Assembly: GCF_018449775.1 (NCBI RefSeq)
Contig: NZ_JAAVVB010000001.1
Coordinates: 186,001-250,000 of the forward strand
Direction: 5' to 3'
Origin: Mucilaginibacter sp. dw_454
Lineage (GTDB): Bacteria; Bacteroidota; Bacteroidia; Sphingobacteriales; Sphingobacteriaceae
DNA length: 64,000 nucleotides
The stretch's first letter is position 1; each line of letters starts with the position of its first letter. A model generated the notes under the pieces. The model ran no database searches. It saw only the letters and a list, made by a program, of their open reading frames with translations, and was not told the DNA's origin. A program made the position numbers and the translations under genes. Shown in pieces: positions 30,989 through 39,403 of the stretch.

Positions 30989-33337
30989 ATGATCCTTAAA
31001 TATAGTTACCTTACTTTTTTATCCTTATTCTTTTCATTAGCTGTTTTGGCACAAACCGGTTCTATTAAAGGAACGATAAAAACTGCCGATGGCCTGCCCG
31101 CCGCGATGGTCAGCGTTACCCTGAGCGGGACGACAAAAGGCACCAGCACAAATGACAACGGCTTTTACCAGATCAATAAGATCACGCCGGGAACCTATAC
31201 CCTAACGGCTAAACTGGTTGGCTATGTCGCCCAAAATCAGCAGGTGGAAGTCAAAGCCGGCGAAACAGCAATGCTGGAACTGACCCTGGCCGAAGATAGC
31301 CGCGCGCTGAAAGAAGTCAGCGTTACTTCCGGTTACAATAAATTCGCCAAAAAGGAAACCGAAAGCGTGGCCCGTATGCCGCTCCTGAACCTGGAGAATC
31401 CTCAGGTCTATAATGTTGTACCGAAAGAGCTTTTGCAGGATCAGGTCATTGTCAGCTATAATGATGTACTGAAGAACGTTACCGGCGTCAGCCAGGCTTT
31501 GGTAAACGGTTCCAATTCTTTTAACCTGCGTGGCTTTTTTACCAGCAGTTATCTGCGGAACGGCTTACAGGATTCCAAAGAGAACAGTATCGAGGTCGCC
31601 AATATCGAACGTATCGAGGTGTTGAAAGGCCCGTCAGCCACTTTATTCGGCAGCAGCCTTACTTCATTTGGCGGTTTGCTGAACCGGGTGACCAAACAGC
31701 CCTATGAAACCTTTGGCGGTGAAGCTTCCTACACGGTGGGCGGATTTGGCCTGAGCCGGATAACCGCTGATTTTAACACACCGTTAAACACCGAAAAGGG
31801 TTTGTACCTGCGTACCAATGTGGCCTATGATGACGAGGGCAGCTACCAGGATGCCGGCTTCACTAAACGTTTATTTATAGCGCCGTCTTTATTGTATAAA
31901 GTGAACGACCGTTTATCCATTTCACTCGACGCGGAGATCTATAACCAGAAGTCAAATGATTTTAACCGTATGTTCCCGTCGGCCTCATTCACGCAAACTA
32001 CGCCGCAATCCCTGGGTCTCAACTGGCTGAAATCCTACAGTAGCAATGACCTGTATGAAACCGATCCTTCAGTGAGCGTTTATGGCCAGGTAAACTATAA
32101 ATTATCGGATCACTGGAAATCGACCACCGCATTTTCTCATACCAACTCCGAAGTAGAAGGCTACTGGAGCTATAACAGCGTGGTAGGCGACAGCGTTTCG
32201 CGTAACCCGGGTTATGAGCATTACAATTACAACTATACCGAATTACAGCAAAATTTTAACGGCGATTTCAAGATCGGCAAAATGCGTAACCGCGTGGTGA
32301 TCGGGCTGGATTATTTTGCCAATGTCACGAATAGCTCATCTGCTACGGTGTACGGTTTTGATAAAGTAGCGATCAAAGGCAATGACCCCGAATACAATAA
32401 ACTGACCAGGCCGGCATTGGACGCGGCATTGGCCTTGCTGCCCTATGACAAAAGCCGCAGCAGCCAGAGCACTTACAGTGTTTATGCCTCCGATGTATTG
32501 AACCTGACCGATAACCTTGACATCATGGCCAGCCTGCGGATAGATCATTTTGCCAACGGCGGTACCTATGATATTAACAACGATACCACCACCGGTAAAT
32601 TTAACCAGACCGCTTTATCGCCTAAGCTGGGCCTGGTTTACCAGATCGTTCCCAAACAGGTTTCGTTGTTTGGCAACTACATGAACGGTTTCAGTAATAA
32701 CGGGCCGACCCGCCAGCCGGACGGCACTTTTACTTCCTTTAAACCAAGCGAAGCCAATCAATGGGAAGGTGGTGTCAAACTGGATTTGTTTGATGGCAAA
32801 CTGAACAGTACCATCAGCTATTACCACATCAAAGTAAGTGATGTGATCCACAACAGTTTTGATCCAAGCCAGGCAGGTTTCCAGGTACAGGACGGCGGAC
32901 AACTAAGCAAGGGTTTCGAGGCTGAAGTGATCGCCAATCCCTTTCCGGGTTTTAACCTGATTGCGGGTTATGCCCATAATGATATTTATACGATCAATAC
33001 CGACCCCGATGCTGATGGTCTGCACCAATGGACTGGCCCGGCGGATATGGCCAACCTTTGGTTAAGCTACCACTTTTTGAGTTCCTCGTTAAAAGGCTTT
33101 GGGCTGGGCATTGGCGGTAACTATAACGGTAAAGCCTATATTCAGCAATCCCGCTCACAGGGTGAATTCTATTTGCCATCATACAAAGTATTGAACGCGG
33201 CAATTACCTATGACCAGCCGGTTTACCGGGTGAGCCTGAAAATGGATAACCTGACCAACGAAGTATATTTTGGCAGCTACGTCAGCCAGATGATGCCGCG
33301 CAGGTTCAGCGCAACTGTAGCTTTTAAATTTAGATAA
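30989..33337 (+). CDS. TonB-dependent ferric-siderophore receptor 2
   Basis: This 782-residue receptor is a diverged tandem paralogue of the preceding one. The two share segments such as MPLLNLENPQVYN versus MPLKNLENPQVYN and NIERIEVLKGPSATLFG versus DIEQIDVLKGPSGTLFG. It has a signal peptide ending VLAQ, the carboxypeptidase-regulatory domain, plug and barrel ending ATVAFKFR. Its stop overlaps the PepSY gene start. Together the pair may widen the range of siderophores recognised. Confidence 0.93.
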   Translation: MILKYSYLTFLSLFFSLAVLAQTGSIKGTIKTADGLPAAMVSVTLSGTTKGTSTNDNGFYQINKITPGTYTLTAKLVGYVAQNQQVEVKAGETAMLELTLAEDSRALKEVSVTSGYNKFAKKETESVARMPLLNLENPQVYNVVPKELLQDQVIVSYNDVLKNVTGVSQALVNGSNSFNLRGFFTSSYLRNGLQDSKENSIEVANIERIEVLKGPSATLFGSSLTSFGGLLNRVTKQPYETFGGEASYTVGGFGLSRITADFNTPLNTEKGLYLRTNVAYDDEGSYQDAGFTKRLFIAPSLLYKVNDRLSISLDAEIYNQKSNDFNRMFPSASFTQTTPQSLGLNWLKSYSSNDLYETDPSVSVYGQVNYKLSDHWKSTTAFSHTNSEVEGYWSYNSVVGDSVSRNPGYEHYNYNYTELQQNFNGDFKIGKMRNRVVIGLDYFANVTNSSSATVYGFDKVAIKGNDPEYNKLTRPALDAALALLPYDKSRSSQSTYSVYASDVLNLTDNLDIMASLRIDHFANGGTYDINNDTTTGKFNQTALSPKLGLVYQIVPKQVSLFGNYMNGFSNNGPTRQPDGTFTSFKPSEANQWEGGVKLDLFDGKLNSTISYYHIKVSDVIHNSFDPSQAGFQVQDGGQLSKGFEAEVIANPFPGFNLIAGYAHNDIYTINTDPDADGLHQWTGPADMANLWLSYHFLSSSLKGFGLGIGGNYNGKAYIQQSRSQGEFYLPSYKVLNAAITYDQPVYRVSLKMDNLTNEVYFGSYVSQMMPRRFSATVAFKFR

Positions 33338-34488
33338 TGAGCACCTTAAAAAGTATCAAAAAATGGTTCTGGTGGCACCGTTGGACGAGCCTGATCTGCA
33401 CGCTCTTCCTGCTCATGCTCTGCCTGACGGGCTTGCCGCTCATCTTCGGTGACGAGATCGACGGCTGGCTGAACCCGACACATTACGAGCAATTACCCAA
33501 GGATACGCCGGCGGCTAACCTGGACCTGATGATCGCACAGGCTAAAGCGCGTTATCCCGGGCAGTTGCTGAGCTCTGTTTTCGTGGACGATGACGAGCCG
33601 CAGGTATTGGTCTTTATGGCACCGACCTTAAAGCCGGACGACAAACTGCTGCATTCGTTGCAATTCGATCAGCGTACCGGGAAATTACTTAAAGACAATC
33701 CGCCGTTTGATCAGCAACCGAAAACCTTTATCGGGTTCATGCTGTCGCTGCATGCCGACCTTTTTCTCGACCTGCCCGGCGAGTTGCTCCTGGGTTTGAT
33801 GGGCGTGCTGTTCGTGATCTCCATTCTTTCGGGGATCGTACTCTATGGGCCTTTTATGAAAAAACTGGATTTCGGTACGGTGCGATCGGACCGGGCCAAA
33901 CGCCTGAAATGGCTGGACCTGCATAACCTGCTGGGTATCGCCACCGCCATTTGGTTATTGGTCGTCGGTGCAACCGGAGTGATGAACGAGTTGTCTACCC
34001 CATTGTTCGGTCTTTGGCAGATCACCGATGTGAAAGCCATGCTGGATAAATACCACGGGCAGCCCGTTAAAGACCAGCAGCAATTGAGTTCCCTGCAAAA
34101 CGCCTTAAAAACCGCGCAGCAAGCATTGCCGGGGATGACCGTAACCAGTTTGGTTTATCCCGGTAATGCTTTTGGCAGCCCTTTTCATTATTTGTTATGG
34201 GCCAAAGGCAATACGCCGCTCACCTCGCAACTCTTCAGTCCCGTGCTGGTAGATGCCAAAAGCGGCCAACTGACGGCCGTGGTCAAAATGCCGGTCTACC
34301 TGCGGGCGTTGGAACTATCGCGGCCGCTGCACTTTGGCAATTACGGCGGCACCCCGCTCAAATTGCTTTGGGCGCTGTTTGACCTGGTGGCGATCGTGGT
34401 GCTGATCTCCGGCGTTTATCTTTGGATCGTGCGCAGGAAGTTCTACGAGGAATATTTTAAACGGATCGAAGCGGAGGCGACAGCATGA
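33337..34488 (+). CDS. PepSY-domain membrane protein, likely ferric-siderophore reductase
   Basis: This 383-residue protein has four membrane helices (about residues 17-38, 142-165, 195-215 and 340-362). Periplasmic PepSY-like segments lie between them, and the first and third helices carry histidines suited to haem (WHRWTS near residue 9, LHADLF and LDLHNLLG). Such proteins follow TonB siderophore receptors and are thought to reduce ferric siderophores. It overlaps the receptor stop by 1 bp and the next small gene by 4 bp (ATGA). Confidence 0.88.
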   Translation: MSTLKSIKKWFWWHRWTSLICTLFLLMLCLTGLPLIFGDEIDGWLNPTHYEQLPKDTPAANLDLMIAQAKARYPGQLLSSVFVDDDEPQVLVFMAPTLKPDDKLLHSLQFDQRTGKLLKDNPPFDQQPKTFIGFMLSLHADLFLDLPGELLLGLMGVLFVISILSGIVLYGPFMKKLDFGTVRSDRAKRLKWLDLHNLLGIATAIWLLVVGATGVMNELSTPLFGLWQITDVKAMLDKYHGQPVKDQQQLSSLQNALKTAQQALPGMTVTSLVYPGNAFGSPFHYLLWAKGNTPLTSQLFSPVLVDAKSGQLTAVVKMPVYLRALELSRPLHFGNYGGTPLKLLWALFDLVAIVVLISGVYLWIVRRKFYEEYFKRIEAEATA

Positions 34489-34649
34489 ACAAAAAAACAT
34501 GGCCAATTCCCTTGTTATTAGGATGCATCACCTTGTTTGGTTTGCTGGCGGCTTTATTGGGCACCGGCATCTGGTATTGGCTGGCCTGGGCAGCCCTGAC
34601 CTTGCCTTTAGCTGTTATTATCCGCAAGACATTTTTTCAGAAAACCTAA
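34485..34649 (+). CDS. Small two-span membrane protein of the siderophore operon
   Basis: This 54-residue protein begins MNKKTWPIPLLLGCITLFG and has two hydrophobic segments (about residues 8-27 and 29-46) with a basic tail, RKTFFQKT. Its ATG overlaps the PepSY stop. Small proteins of this kind often follow PepSY reductases in siderophore operons of Gram-negative bacteria. Function is unknown; a helper of the reductase is a guess from context. Confidence 0.7.
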   Translation: MNKKTWPIPLLLGCITLFGLLAALLGTGIWYWLAWAALTLPLAVIIRKTFFQKT

Positions 34650-34712
34650 AGTCCTGCCGCCCGTACCGTGTGTTATACCGGCGCGGGCGCGGCAGGCGCT
34701 AATTCGCCGCTT

Positions 34713-35030
34713 ATGTGCCAGCATACCATCCTTAGCCAAAAGGGCCAGACCGTAATCAGCCAATGCCCGGAGTGCAGAACGCTCAGTATCTGGCAGCATA
34801 ACTTATTATTGAATTTTTCAGCGCAGCAATTCCGGAGTTTTAAGCATTTCACGGCCGGCTTGGACGCAGCGGAGGCCTTGTTTCCCTTTCCCGGCGGTGA
34901 AGAACGTTTTGTCCTGCGTACCCCGAACAGTGATATCTGCCTGACCTTTAGCACGGAGGAATGGGCAAATTTCCAGGCGGCCATGGAAGAAGGGGAATAT
35001 ATGTCATCGGTTTATGAGCTGATTCGTTAA
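34713..35030 (+). CDS. Hypothetical protein with a Cys-pair N-terminus
   Basis: This 105-residue protein uses the ATG at 34713, because the part before it (from 34668) is low complexity. It begins MCQHTILSQKGQTVISQCPE and has C-x2-C at CPEC (about residues 18-21) plus a His near the start, so it might bind a metal. The rest is a helical domain ending SSVYELIR. It resembles short Bacteroidetes proteins placed with iron genes (possibly DUF6686; not certain). It is 64 bp after the small membrane protein. Confidence 0.6.
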   Translation: MCQHTILSQKGQTVISQCPECRTLSIWQHNLLLNFSAQQFRSFKHFTAGLDAAEALFPFPGGEERFVLRTPNSDICLTFSTEEWANFQAAMEEGEYMSSVYELIR

Positions 35031-35038
35031 TTTTGTCT

Positions 35039-35890
35039 ATGCCCGTTATCCCCATGCACCAATTGGTCGACCGGTCCGAGATCGGGCTGCAGATCGACTA
35101 TTTCCAGCCGGGCGACCGGAAGGACGAAGCCGAAACCCTGGGGGCGCACCGGGATGATCATTATATTTTCTTTTTGGTGGAATCGGGTTCGGCGGGCCTG
35201 ATGATCGATTTTCAGCGGGTGGAGTTCGTGCCGGGTAGCTTATATTTCGTACTGCCGGGCCAGGTGCACCACCGCATCAGTAATGAAATGGCCTACGGCT
35301 GGTTCCTGGCGGTGGATACGGGGCTGCTGACCGCCGAACAACGGCAGGTTTTCGAGCAGCGCCTGGTATTGCAGCAGTTGGTCCGCCTGGATGAGGCCGG
35401 CCGCCAGCGCTATCAGCAGGTGCTGCAGTCTTTGCTGCAGCAGTATGGGAGCGATCCGGCCAGTCCTTTTTACCGGCAGGTCTTATATTCGCTTTTACAG
35501 GCCTTTACCGGCATGGTCGCGGCGGAATATAAAAGCGCCGAAAAATCTGAAGGCTCCCGTTCGCGTAAAATGGAACTGGCGCAGGCTTTTAAACAGGAAT
35601 TGAGCGCCACTTATAAAACGATGAAAAGCCCTTCGGCTTATGCGGACAAACTGCATGTGTCTTCTGCCTATCTGAACGAAGCGCTGAAACAGGTGACGGG
35701 GATGTCCGTCAGTTACTGGATCAGCCAGGAGGTGATGCTGGAGGCCAAACGGATGCTGTATTATACCCGCCTAAGCGTAAAAGAGATCGCGCTGGAATTA
35801 GGCTACGATGATCCCAATTATTTCTTTCGCCTGTTCCGCCAGCACAGTGGGCTGACGCCGATGGCCTTTCGCGCCCAATACCGCGAATAA
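35039..35890 (+). CDS. AraC-family regulator of the siderophore region
   Basis: This 283-residue protein has a cupin-type sensor (HRDDHYIFFLVESGSAGL, then PGSLYFVLPGQVHH) in the first 100 residues. The C-terminal AraC domain is recognisable from YADKLHVSSAYLNEALKQVTG and KEIALELGYDDPNYFFRLFR, here seen as ALELGYDDPNYFFRLFRQ. Start is the ATG at 35039, 8 bp after the preceding stop. It lies between siderophore receptor genes and the siderophore-interacting protein, so it probably controls them. Confidence 0.92.
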   Translation: MPVIPMHQLVDRSEIGLQIDYFQPGDRKDEAETLGAHRDDHYIFFLVESGSAGLMIDFQRVEFVPGSLYFVLPGQVHHRISNEMAYGWFLAVDTGLLTAEQRQVFEQRLVLQQLVRLDEAGRQRYQQVLQSLLQQYGSDPASPFYRQVLYSLLQAFTGMVAAEYKSAEKSEGSRSRKMELAQAFKQELSATYKTMKSPSAYADKLHVSSAYLNEALKQVTGMSVSYWISQEVMLEAKRMLYYTRLSVKEIALELGYDDPNYFFRLFRQHSGLTPMAFRAQYRE

Positions 35891-35966
35891 TCCAGTCATT
35901 GCCCCGCTGCCTGCATTGTTTTAACTTCAATAAGCGCGTTCCTTTGTCTTAACAACATTCAAAGAC

Positions 35967-36659
35967 ATGGAAACATCCATTATACAAAAATTAAAAAACC
36001 GGACGGCTCAGCTATTGGAAGCACCTTTGCTAAAGAGCGGGCGGGTGCTGGATGTCCGCCACTGGGAAAACGCCGCCATGGTGGAAATTGACCTGCATTT
36101 ACCCGAAGCGCCGATGGCCGATTGGCACGAAGTGCCTTCGATCAAATTTAAGGCCGCCAGCTTTACTTACCGGGATTATACTCCCTTTGGCTGGGATGCT
36201 GAAACGCATACTTGTTCCCTGCTGATCGATACGGCGCACGAAGGGCCGGGCAGCCGCTGGGCGAGGAACTTACAGGCCGGCGAAACGATACACTATCTCG
36301 CCATTGAAAATACCAGGCAGTCACCACACCCGACCGATCTGGTCGTAGGCCTTGGCGACGCCAGCAGTTTGGCCCACTTGCTGGCTTTGCAGCAATTGAC
36401 TTTGCCCAAAAACCGTTTTGACGGCGCGGTCGTGCTGGACAACCCTCACGCGGGCCATTTATTCCAAGACTATTTCCGCTCTGCGCTTACCATACTTTCC
36501 AGCCCGGATGAACTTACCGGCTGGCTGGCGGCGCAGGGTTATTGTACCACGCATACCCGCTTTTACCTGACGGGCCATAATGGTTTGGTCGCCGTGATGC
36601 GCCGCTCACTGAAAAACCTGGGCCATTCAAATTTCAAGGTGAAGGGCTTCTGGTCATAG
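35967..36659 (+). CDS. Siderophore-interacting protein (ViuB/YqjH-like ferric reductase)
   Basis: This 230-residue protein has the layout of FAD-dependent siderophore-interacting proteins. The FAD-binding beta barrel contains FTYRDYTPFGWD (R-x-Y-T/S-P, about residues 70-81). The NAD(P)H domain follows, with VVGLGDASSLAHLLAL and a C-terminal YLTGHNGLVAVMR. It releases iron from imported siderophores by reduction in the cytoplasm. It lies 76 bp after the AraC gene. A TGTYTTAAC pair (35917 and 35945) upstream is a weak direct repeat. The 212 bp after the gene hold no feature I can support. Confidence 0.9.
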   Translation: METSIIQKLKNRTAQLLEAPLLKSGRVLDVRHWENAAMVEIDLHLPEAPMADWHEVPSIKFKAASFTYRDYTPFGWDAETHTCSLLIDTAHEGPGSRWARNLQAGETIHYLAIENTRQSPHPTDLVVGLGDASSLAHLLALQQLTLPKNRFDGAVVLDNPHAGHLFQDYFRSALTILSSPDELTGWLAAQGYCTTHTRFYLTGHNGLVAVMRRSLKNLGHSNFKVKGFWS

Positions 36660-36871
36660 TGAAAGCAAGCAATACCGGATGATCCAGCCTCGGAAGCAGC
36701 ATCGTAAAGGCAAAATGCATCCCGGCTTTCAAATCCACAATAAGCTGACCGGCTCAAAGAAACCGGCGACCTGTTCTACGGCGTTTTTAAGGGAGGGAAT
36801 TGATCTGGTGAAAATCCTCAAAGCAAGCAAAAGCGTATTTGATTAACGATGAAATTTAGCGGGAATTGATT

Positions 36872-37246
36872 TCAGCTTAGCAGCGGCTGATGATTCACCG
36901 TCCGAACGACAACGCTTACCATATCTTCCACATCAAAGGGTTTGCGGATATAGTCATTGGCATCGCATTCCGTAGCAAGGAGTTCAATATCATTCGCGGT
37001 GGAAAGAATGATAACCGGTACAGCAGCTAATCCCGGCACTTGTTTGATTTTCCGGCAAAGCCGGTGGCCCGGCCTGGCATTGATGAATTCATCCAGCAGG
37101 ATCACGTCAGGGGCGAAAGGTACGATGGCCGCCAAGCTTTCCGGTTCAGGCATGCTCAAGGTTGTAAACCCTTGTTCACCTAAAATAAACTCAACGATAT
37201 GCCTGATATCCTGGTCGTTCTCAATGATCAATACTTTCTTTCCCAC
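36872..37246 (-). CDS. Single-domain response regulator
   Basis: This 124-residue receiver domain uses a GTG start at 37246, giving VGKKVLIIENDQDIRHIVEF. A longer frame to 37399 is unlikely because it would read through the promoter. Acidic residues sit in IENDQD. The phospho-acceptor is in PDVILLDEF (about residue 53), followed by VIILSTAND (Thr) and YIRKPFDVED (Lys). No output domain is present, so it works by protein contact or through a partner. No kinase is adjacent; the nearest is the CHASE3 kinase at 39404. Confidence 0.85.
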   Translation of the reverse strand: MGKKVLIIENDQDIRHIVEFILGEQGFTTLSMPEPESLAAIVPFAPDVILLDEFINARPGHRLCRKIKQVPGLAAVPVIILSTANDIELLATECDANDYIRKPFDVEDMVSVVVRTVNHQPLLS

Positions 37247-37256
37247 GCCCTGTTTT

Positions 37257-37285
37257 TTTGCAAAGATAAAATATTTCAGGCAAAA
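37257..37285 (-). promoter_or_regulatory. Promoter of the response regulator
   Basis: On the minus strand TTTTGCC (about 37285) is followed by TATCTTTG (37268-37261), matching the Bacteroidetes -33/-7 layout. It lies 15 bp before the GTG at 37246, which argues for that start. Confidence 0.6.
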
Positions 37286-37494
37286 GCGATAGTACGCCAC
37301 CATCGGCGGAACATCATCACCGGGTCTCCCAAGATGCGCACCCGGGCAATGGATACCATTATCCGGGTAACTCATCCGTAAAAAACTGTTCGAAAGCATT
37401 GGTGATCCTATCGAAGCGCATGACCGTTAGTATTTCTTTCTTAAAACAGTTCGCCTGCGGCATCGTTATTCCTAATAGATTAAATTTTTCGGCT

Positions 37495-37704
37495 ATGATG
37501 AAGAAAAAAGAATTATTAGCAGGCCTCGAATTATTCTATACCGGTAAGGCTTTCGCAGGGTTTCAGGAAGAAAACCCCTTTGTTACGTTTTTAAAGTTTG
37601 ATAAAAAAAACTGGTCGAATATCTGGGTTAAATACGGTGGACGGGCGATCATTACCAAATTGAAAGATGTCGGCTTAAAATCCGACCACAACCTGGCAAT
37701 ATAA
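37495..37704 (+). CDS. Small hypothetical protein
   Basis: This 69-residue protein uses the double ATG at 37495. It begins MMKKKELLAGLELFYTGKAF and ends in a basic stretch (GLKSDHNLAI). Aromatic residues (FVTFLKFDKKNWSNIWVKYGG) dominate the middle, seen as KFDKKNWSNIWVKY. I recognise no family. The 87 bp before the next gene hold nothing clear. Confidence 0.45.
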   Translation: MMKKKELLAGLELFYTGKAFAGFQEENPFVTFLKFDKKNWSNIWVKYGGRAIITKLKDVGLKSDHNLAI

Positions 37705-37791
37705 CACGATTAATGGCGGGTTACATGCGGCTATCCTGATCTTTTTTATTTGCGCCATTTGTTTTAATTTGGCGGTTTAAAAGATCACCTA

Positions 37792-38439
37792 ATGACCCTG
37801 TTACGAAAACACTGGTTTGACCTTGGCGGCCTCCTGGCACTGGTTGCTGCTGTATACCTGGTAACCCGTTTTAACACGATGACCACGCAGCAAAAGATTT
37901 TATGGCTGAGCCTGATCTCCCTGTTTATCCACCAGTTAGAAGAGTATCGCTACCCTGGCTATTTTCCGGGGATGGTCAATGCCGCCGTTTACGGGAGCAA
38001 CCAGCCGGATCGTTACCCGCTGAATACGCAAACCTCTTTGATCGTCAATGTGGTCATGGGCTGGGCTGCTTACCTGCTGGCAGCGCTTTTCGGCGACCAG
38101 TTCAAATGGCTGGGCATTGGCACGGTGCTCATCTCCCTGGGTAATTTTTTCGCGCACACCCTGTTTTTTAATATCAAAGGCAAGACCTTCTATAATCCGG
38201 GGATACTCACTGGCATCGTCTTATTTTTACCAGTCGCCATTTGGTATTACTCCACCCTGATCGCAGACCCGGCCACCCGTCTAAGCGACTGGCTCATTGG
38301 TATCCCTTTGGGTGTCGTGTTAAATTACCTGGGTATTGTCAAACTGATCGACTGGATGGCGGACAGGAACACCACGTATGTTTTTGAGAACCGGCAACTC
38401 CGGCCGGTTGACCGCTTAGCGGAAAGACGCTCCGGCTAA
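37792..38439 (+). CDS. HXXEE-domain membrane protein
   Basis: This 215-residue protein has about five to six membrane helices. It carries HQLEEYRYPGYFPG near residue 45, which fits the H-x-x-E-E motif of the HXXEE family, together with a later histidine in NFFAHTLFFN. The family may bind metal in the membrane, but its function is not established. It ends directly before the ATG of the next HTH gene (no gap), so the two are probably co-translated. Confidence 0.78.
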   Translation: MTLLRKHWFDLGGLLALVAAVYLVTRFNTMTTQQKILWLSLISLFIHQLEEYRYPGYFPGMVNAAVYGSNQPDRYPLNTQTSLIVNVVMGWAAYLLAALFGDQFKWLGIGTVLISLGNFFAHTLFFNIKGKTFYNPGILTGIVLFLPVAIWYYSTLIADPATRLSDWLIGIPLGVVLNYLGIVKLIDWMADRNTTYVFENRQLRPVDRLAERRSG

Positions 38440-38694
38440 ATGAGTACCGACGCTAAAGAAGCTTTGCGCCGCTCGGGCGAAAACCTGAGCGCTATAAGAC
38501 TGCAAAAAGGCTATTCCGTCGAAACCCTGGCCGTATTGTCCGGCGTGGATGCGGAAATAATTGCAGCAATGGAAGACGGAAATTTTGATTATTATATCAG
38601 TACCGTGTATGCGCTGGCGGCAACCCTGAATGTCGATTTCCGGCAGATCCTGATCGATCCCGCGGCATTCCATCCAAACAACTTCGGAGCATAA
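38440..38694 (+). CDS. Small HTH (XRE-type) DNA-binding protein
   Basis: This 84-residue protein has one Cro/C1-type helix-turn-helix: SAIRLQKGYSVETLAVLSGVD then IIAAMEDGNFDYYIST, seen as GYSVETLAVLSGV and MEDGNFDYY. It begins at the base after the preceding stop. It may regulate its own operon, which includes the HXXEE membrane protein. Length is typical for stand-alone XRE proteins. Confidence 0.75.
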   Translation: MSTDAKEALRRSGENLSAIRLQKGYSVETLAVLSGVDAEIIAAMEDGNFDYYISTVYALAATLNVDFRQILIDPAAFHPNNFGA

Positions 38695-38719
38695 GGGTTT
38701 ATTGCTAAAAGGAGAAACT

Positions 38720-38923
38720 ATGCCCTGGTATAACGGAGATTACCCGCCATCTTATAAAAACCAGCCCCCATATTTGCGGGAAAAAGCGGTGGAGATCGCG
38801 AACGAAGTATTGAAATCTACCGGCAATGAAGGCGAAGCCATTGCTACCGGCTTAAAACAGGCGCACTTACATTATGAAGCGCATCCGGACGAAATACCCG
38901 CTGATGAAAAGAATAAAAGGTAA
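38720..38923 (+). CDS. Small conserved hypothetical protein (ChaB-like pattern)
   Basis: This 67-residue protein starts at the ATG at 38720, behind the ribosome-site-like AAAAGGAGAAACT. It begins MPWYNGDYPPSYKNQPPYLR and continues KAVEIANEVLKSTGNEGEAI. This is the pattern of short ChaB-like or DUF-type proteins that are common in Bacteroidetes plasmid and accessory regions (PWYN-YPPS...A-EIAN). Function is unknown. It is 5 bp before the DUF1810 gene. Confidence 0.6.
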   Translation: MPWYNGDYPPSYKNQPPYLREKAVEIANEVLKSTGNEGEAIATGLKQAHLHYEAHPDEIPADEKNKR

Positions 38924-38928
38924 ACTAA

Positions 38929-39339
38929 ATGAGCAATTTAAAACGATTTCTCGATGCCCAGCAGCGGGACTACGCTACCGCCTTGTCGGAGATCACGGCC
39001 GGTCGCAAACGCAGCCACTGGATGTGGTATATTTTTCCGCAAATCGACGGGCTCGGGTATAGCGAAATGGCCAAACGTTTTGCCATCAAAGATCTGTCTG
39101 AAGCGACTGCCTATTTGGATCACCCCGTTTTAAGTTCCCGTTTAATTGAAATGAGCAGGGCTTTATTGGCACTCCCGTCCGCTAATGCGACCCAAGTAAT
39201 GGGCGATCCCGACGATCTCAAGCTGCGCTCTTCGATGACCCTGTTTGCCTCGGTGCCAGGTTCGGACCCGGTTTTTGAAGCGGTGCTTAAAAAATACTTT
39301 GACGGGACAAAAGACCAGGCGACTTTGCAGTTGCTTTAG
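38929..39339 (+). CDS. DUF1810 family protein
   Basis: This 136-residue protein matches DUF1810: LKRFLDAQQRDYATALSEI, then the signature RKRSHWMWYIFPQIDGLGYSEMA (visible as SHWMWYIFPQIDGLG), then LRSSMTLFA and the closing DQATLQLL. Structures of the family show a calpastatin-like or helical fold; its biological role is unknown. It is 5 bp after the previous small gene, so these accessory genes form a short operon. Confidence 0.9.
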   Translation: MSNLKRFLDAQQRDYATALSEITAGRKRSHWMWYIFPQIDGLGYSEMAKRFAIKDLSEATAYLDHPVLSSRLIEMSRALLALPSANATQVMGDPDDLKLRSSMTLFASVPGSDPVFEAVLKKYFDGTKDQATLQLL

Positions 39340-39403
39340 ACAAGTCCCGGCTTAGCCAATTTTTCTGAGATTTTTTTATATTTACGGTCTATTCAATCTG
39401 TTT

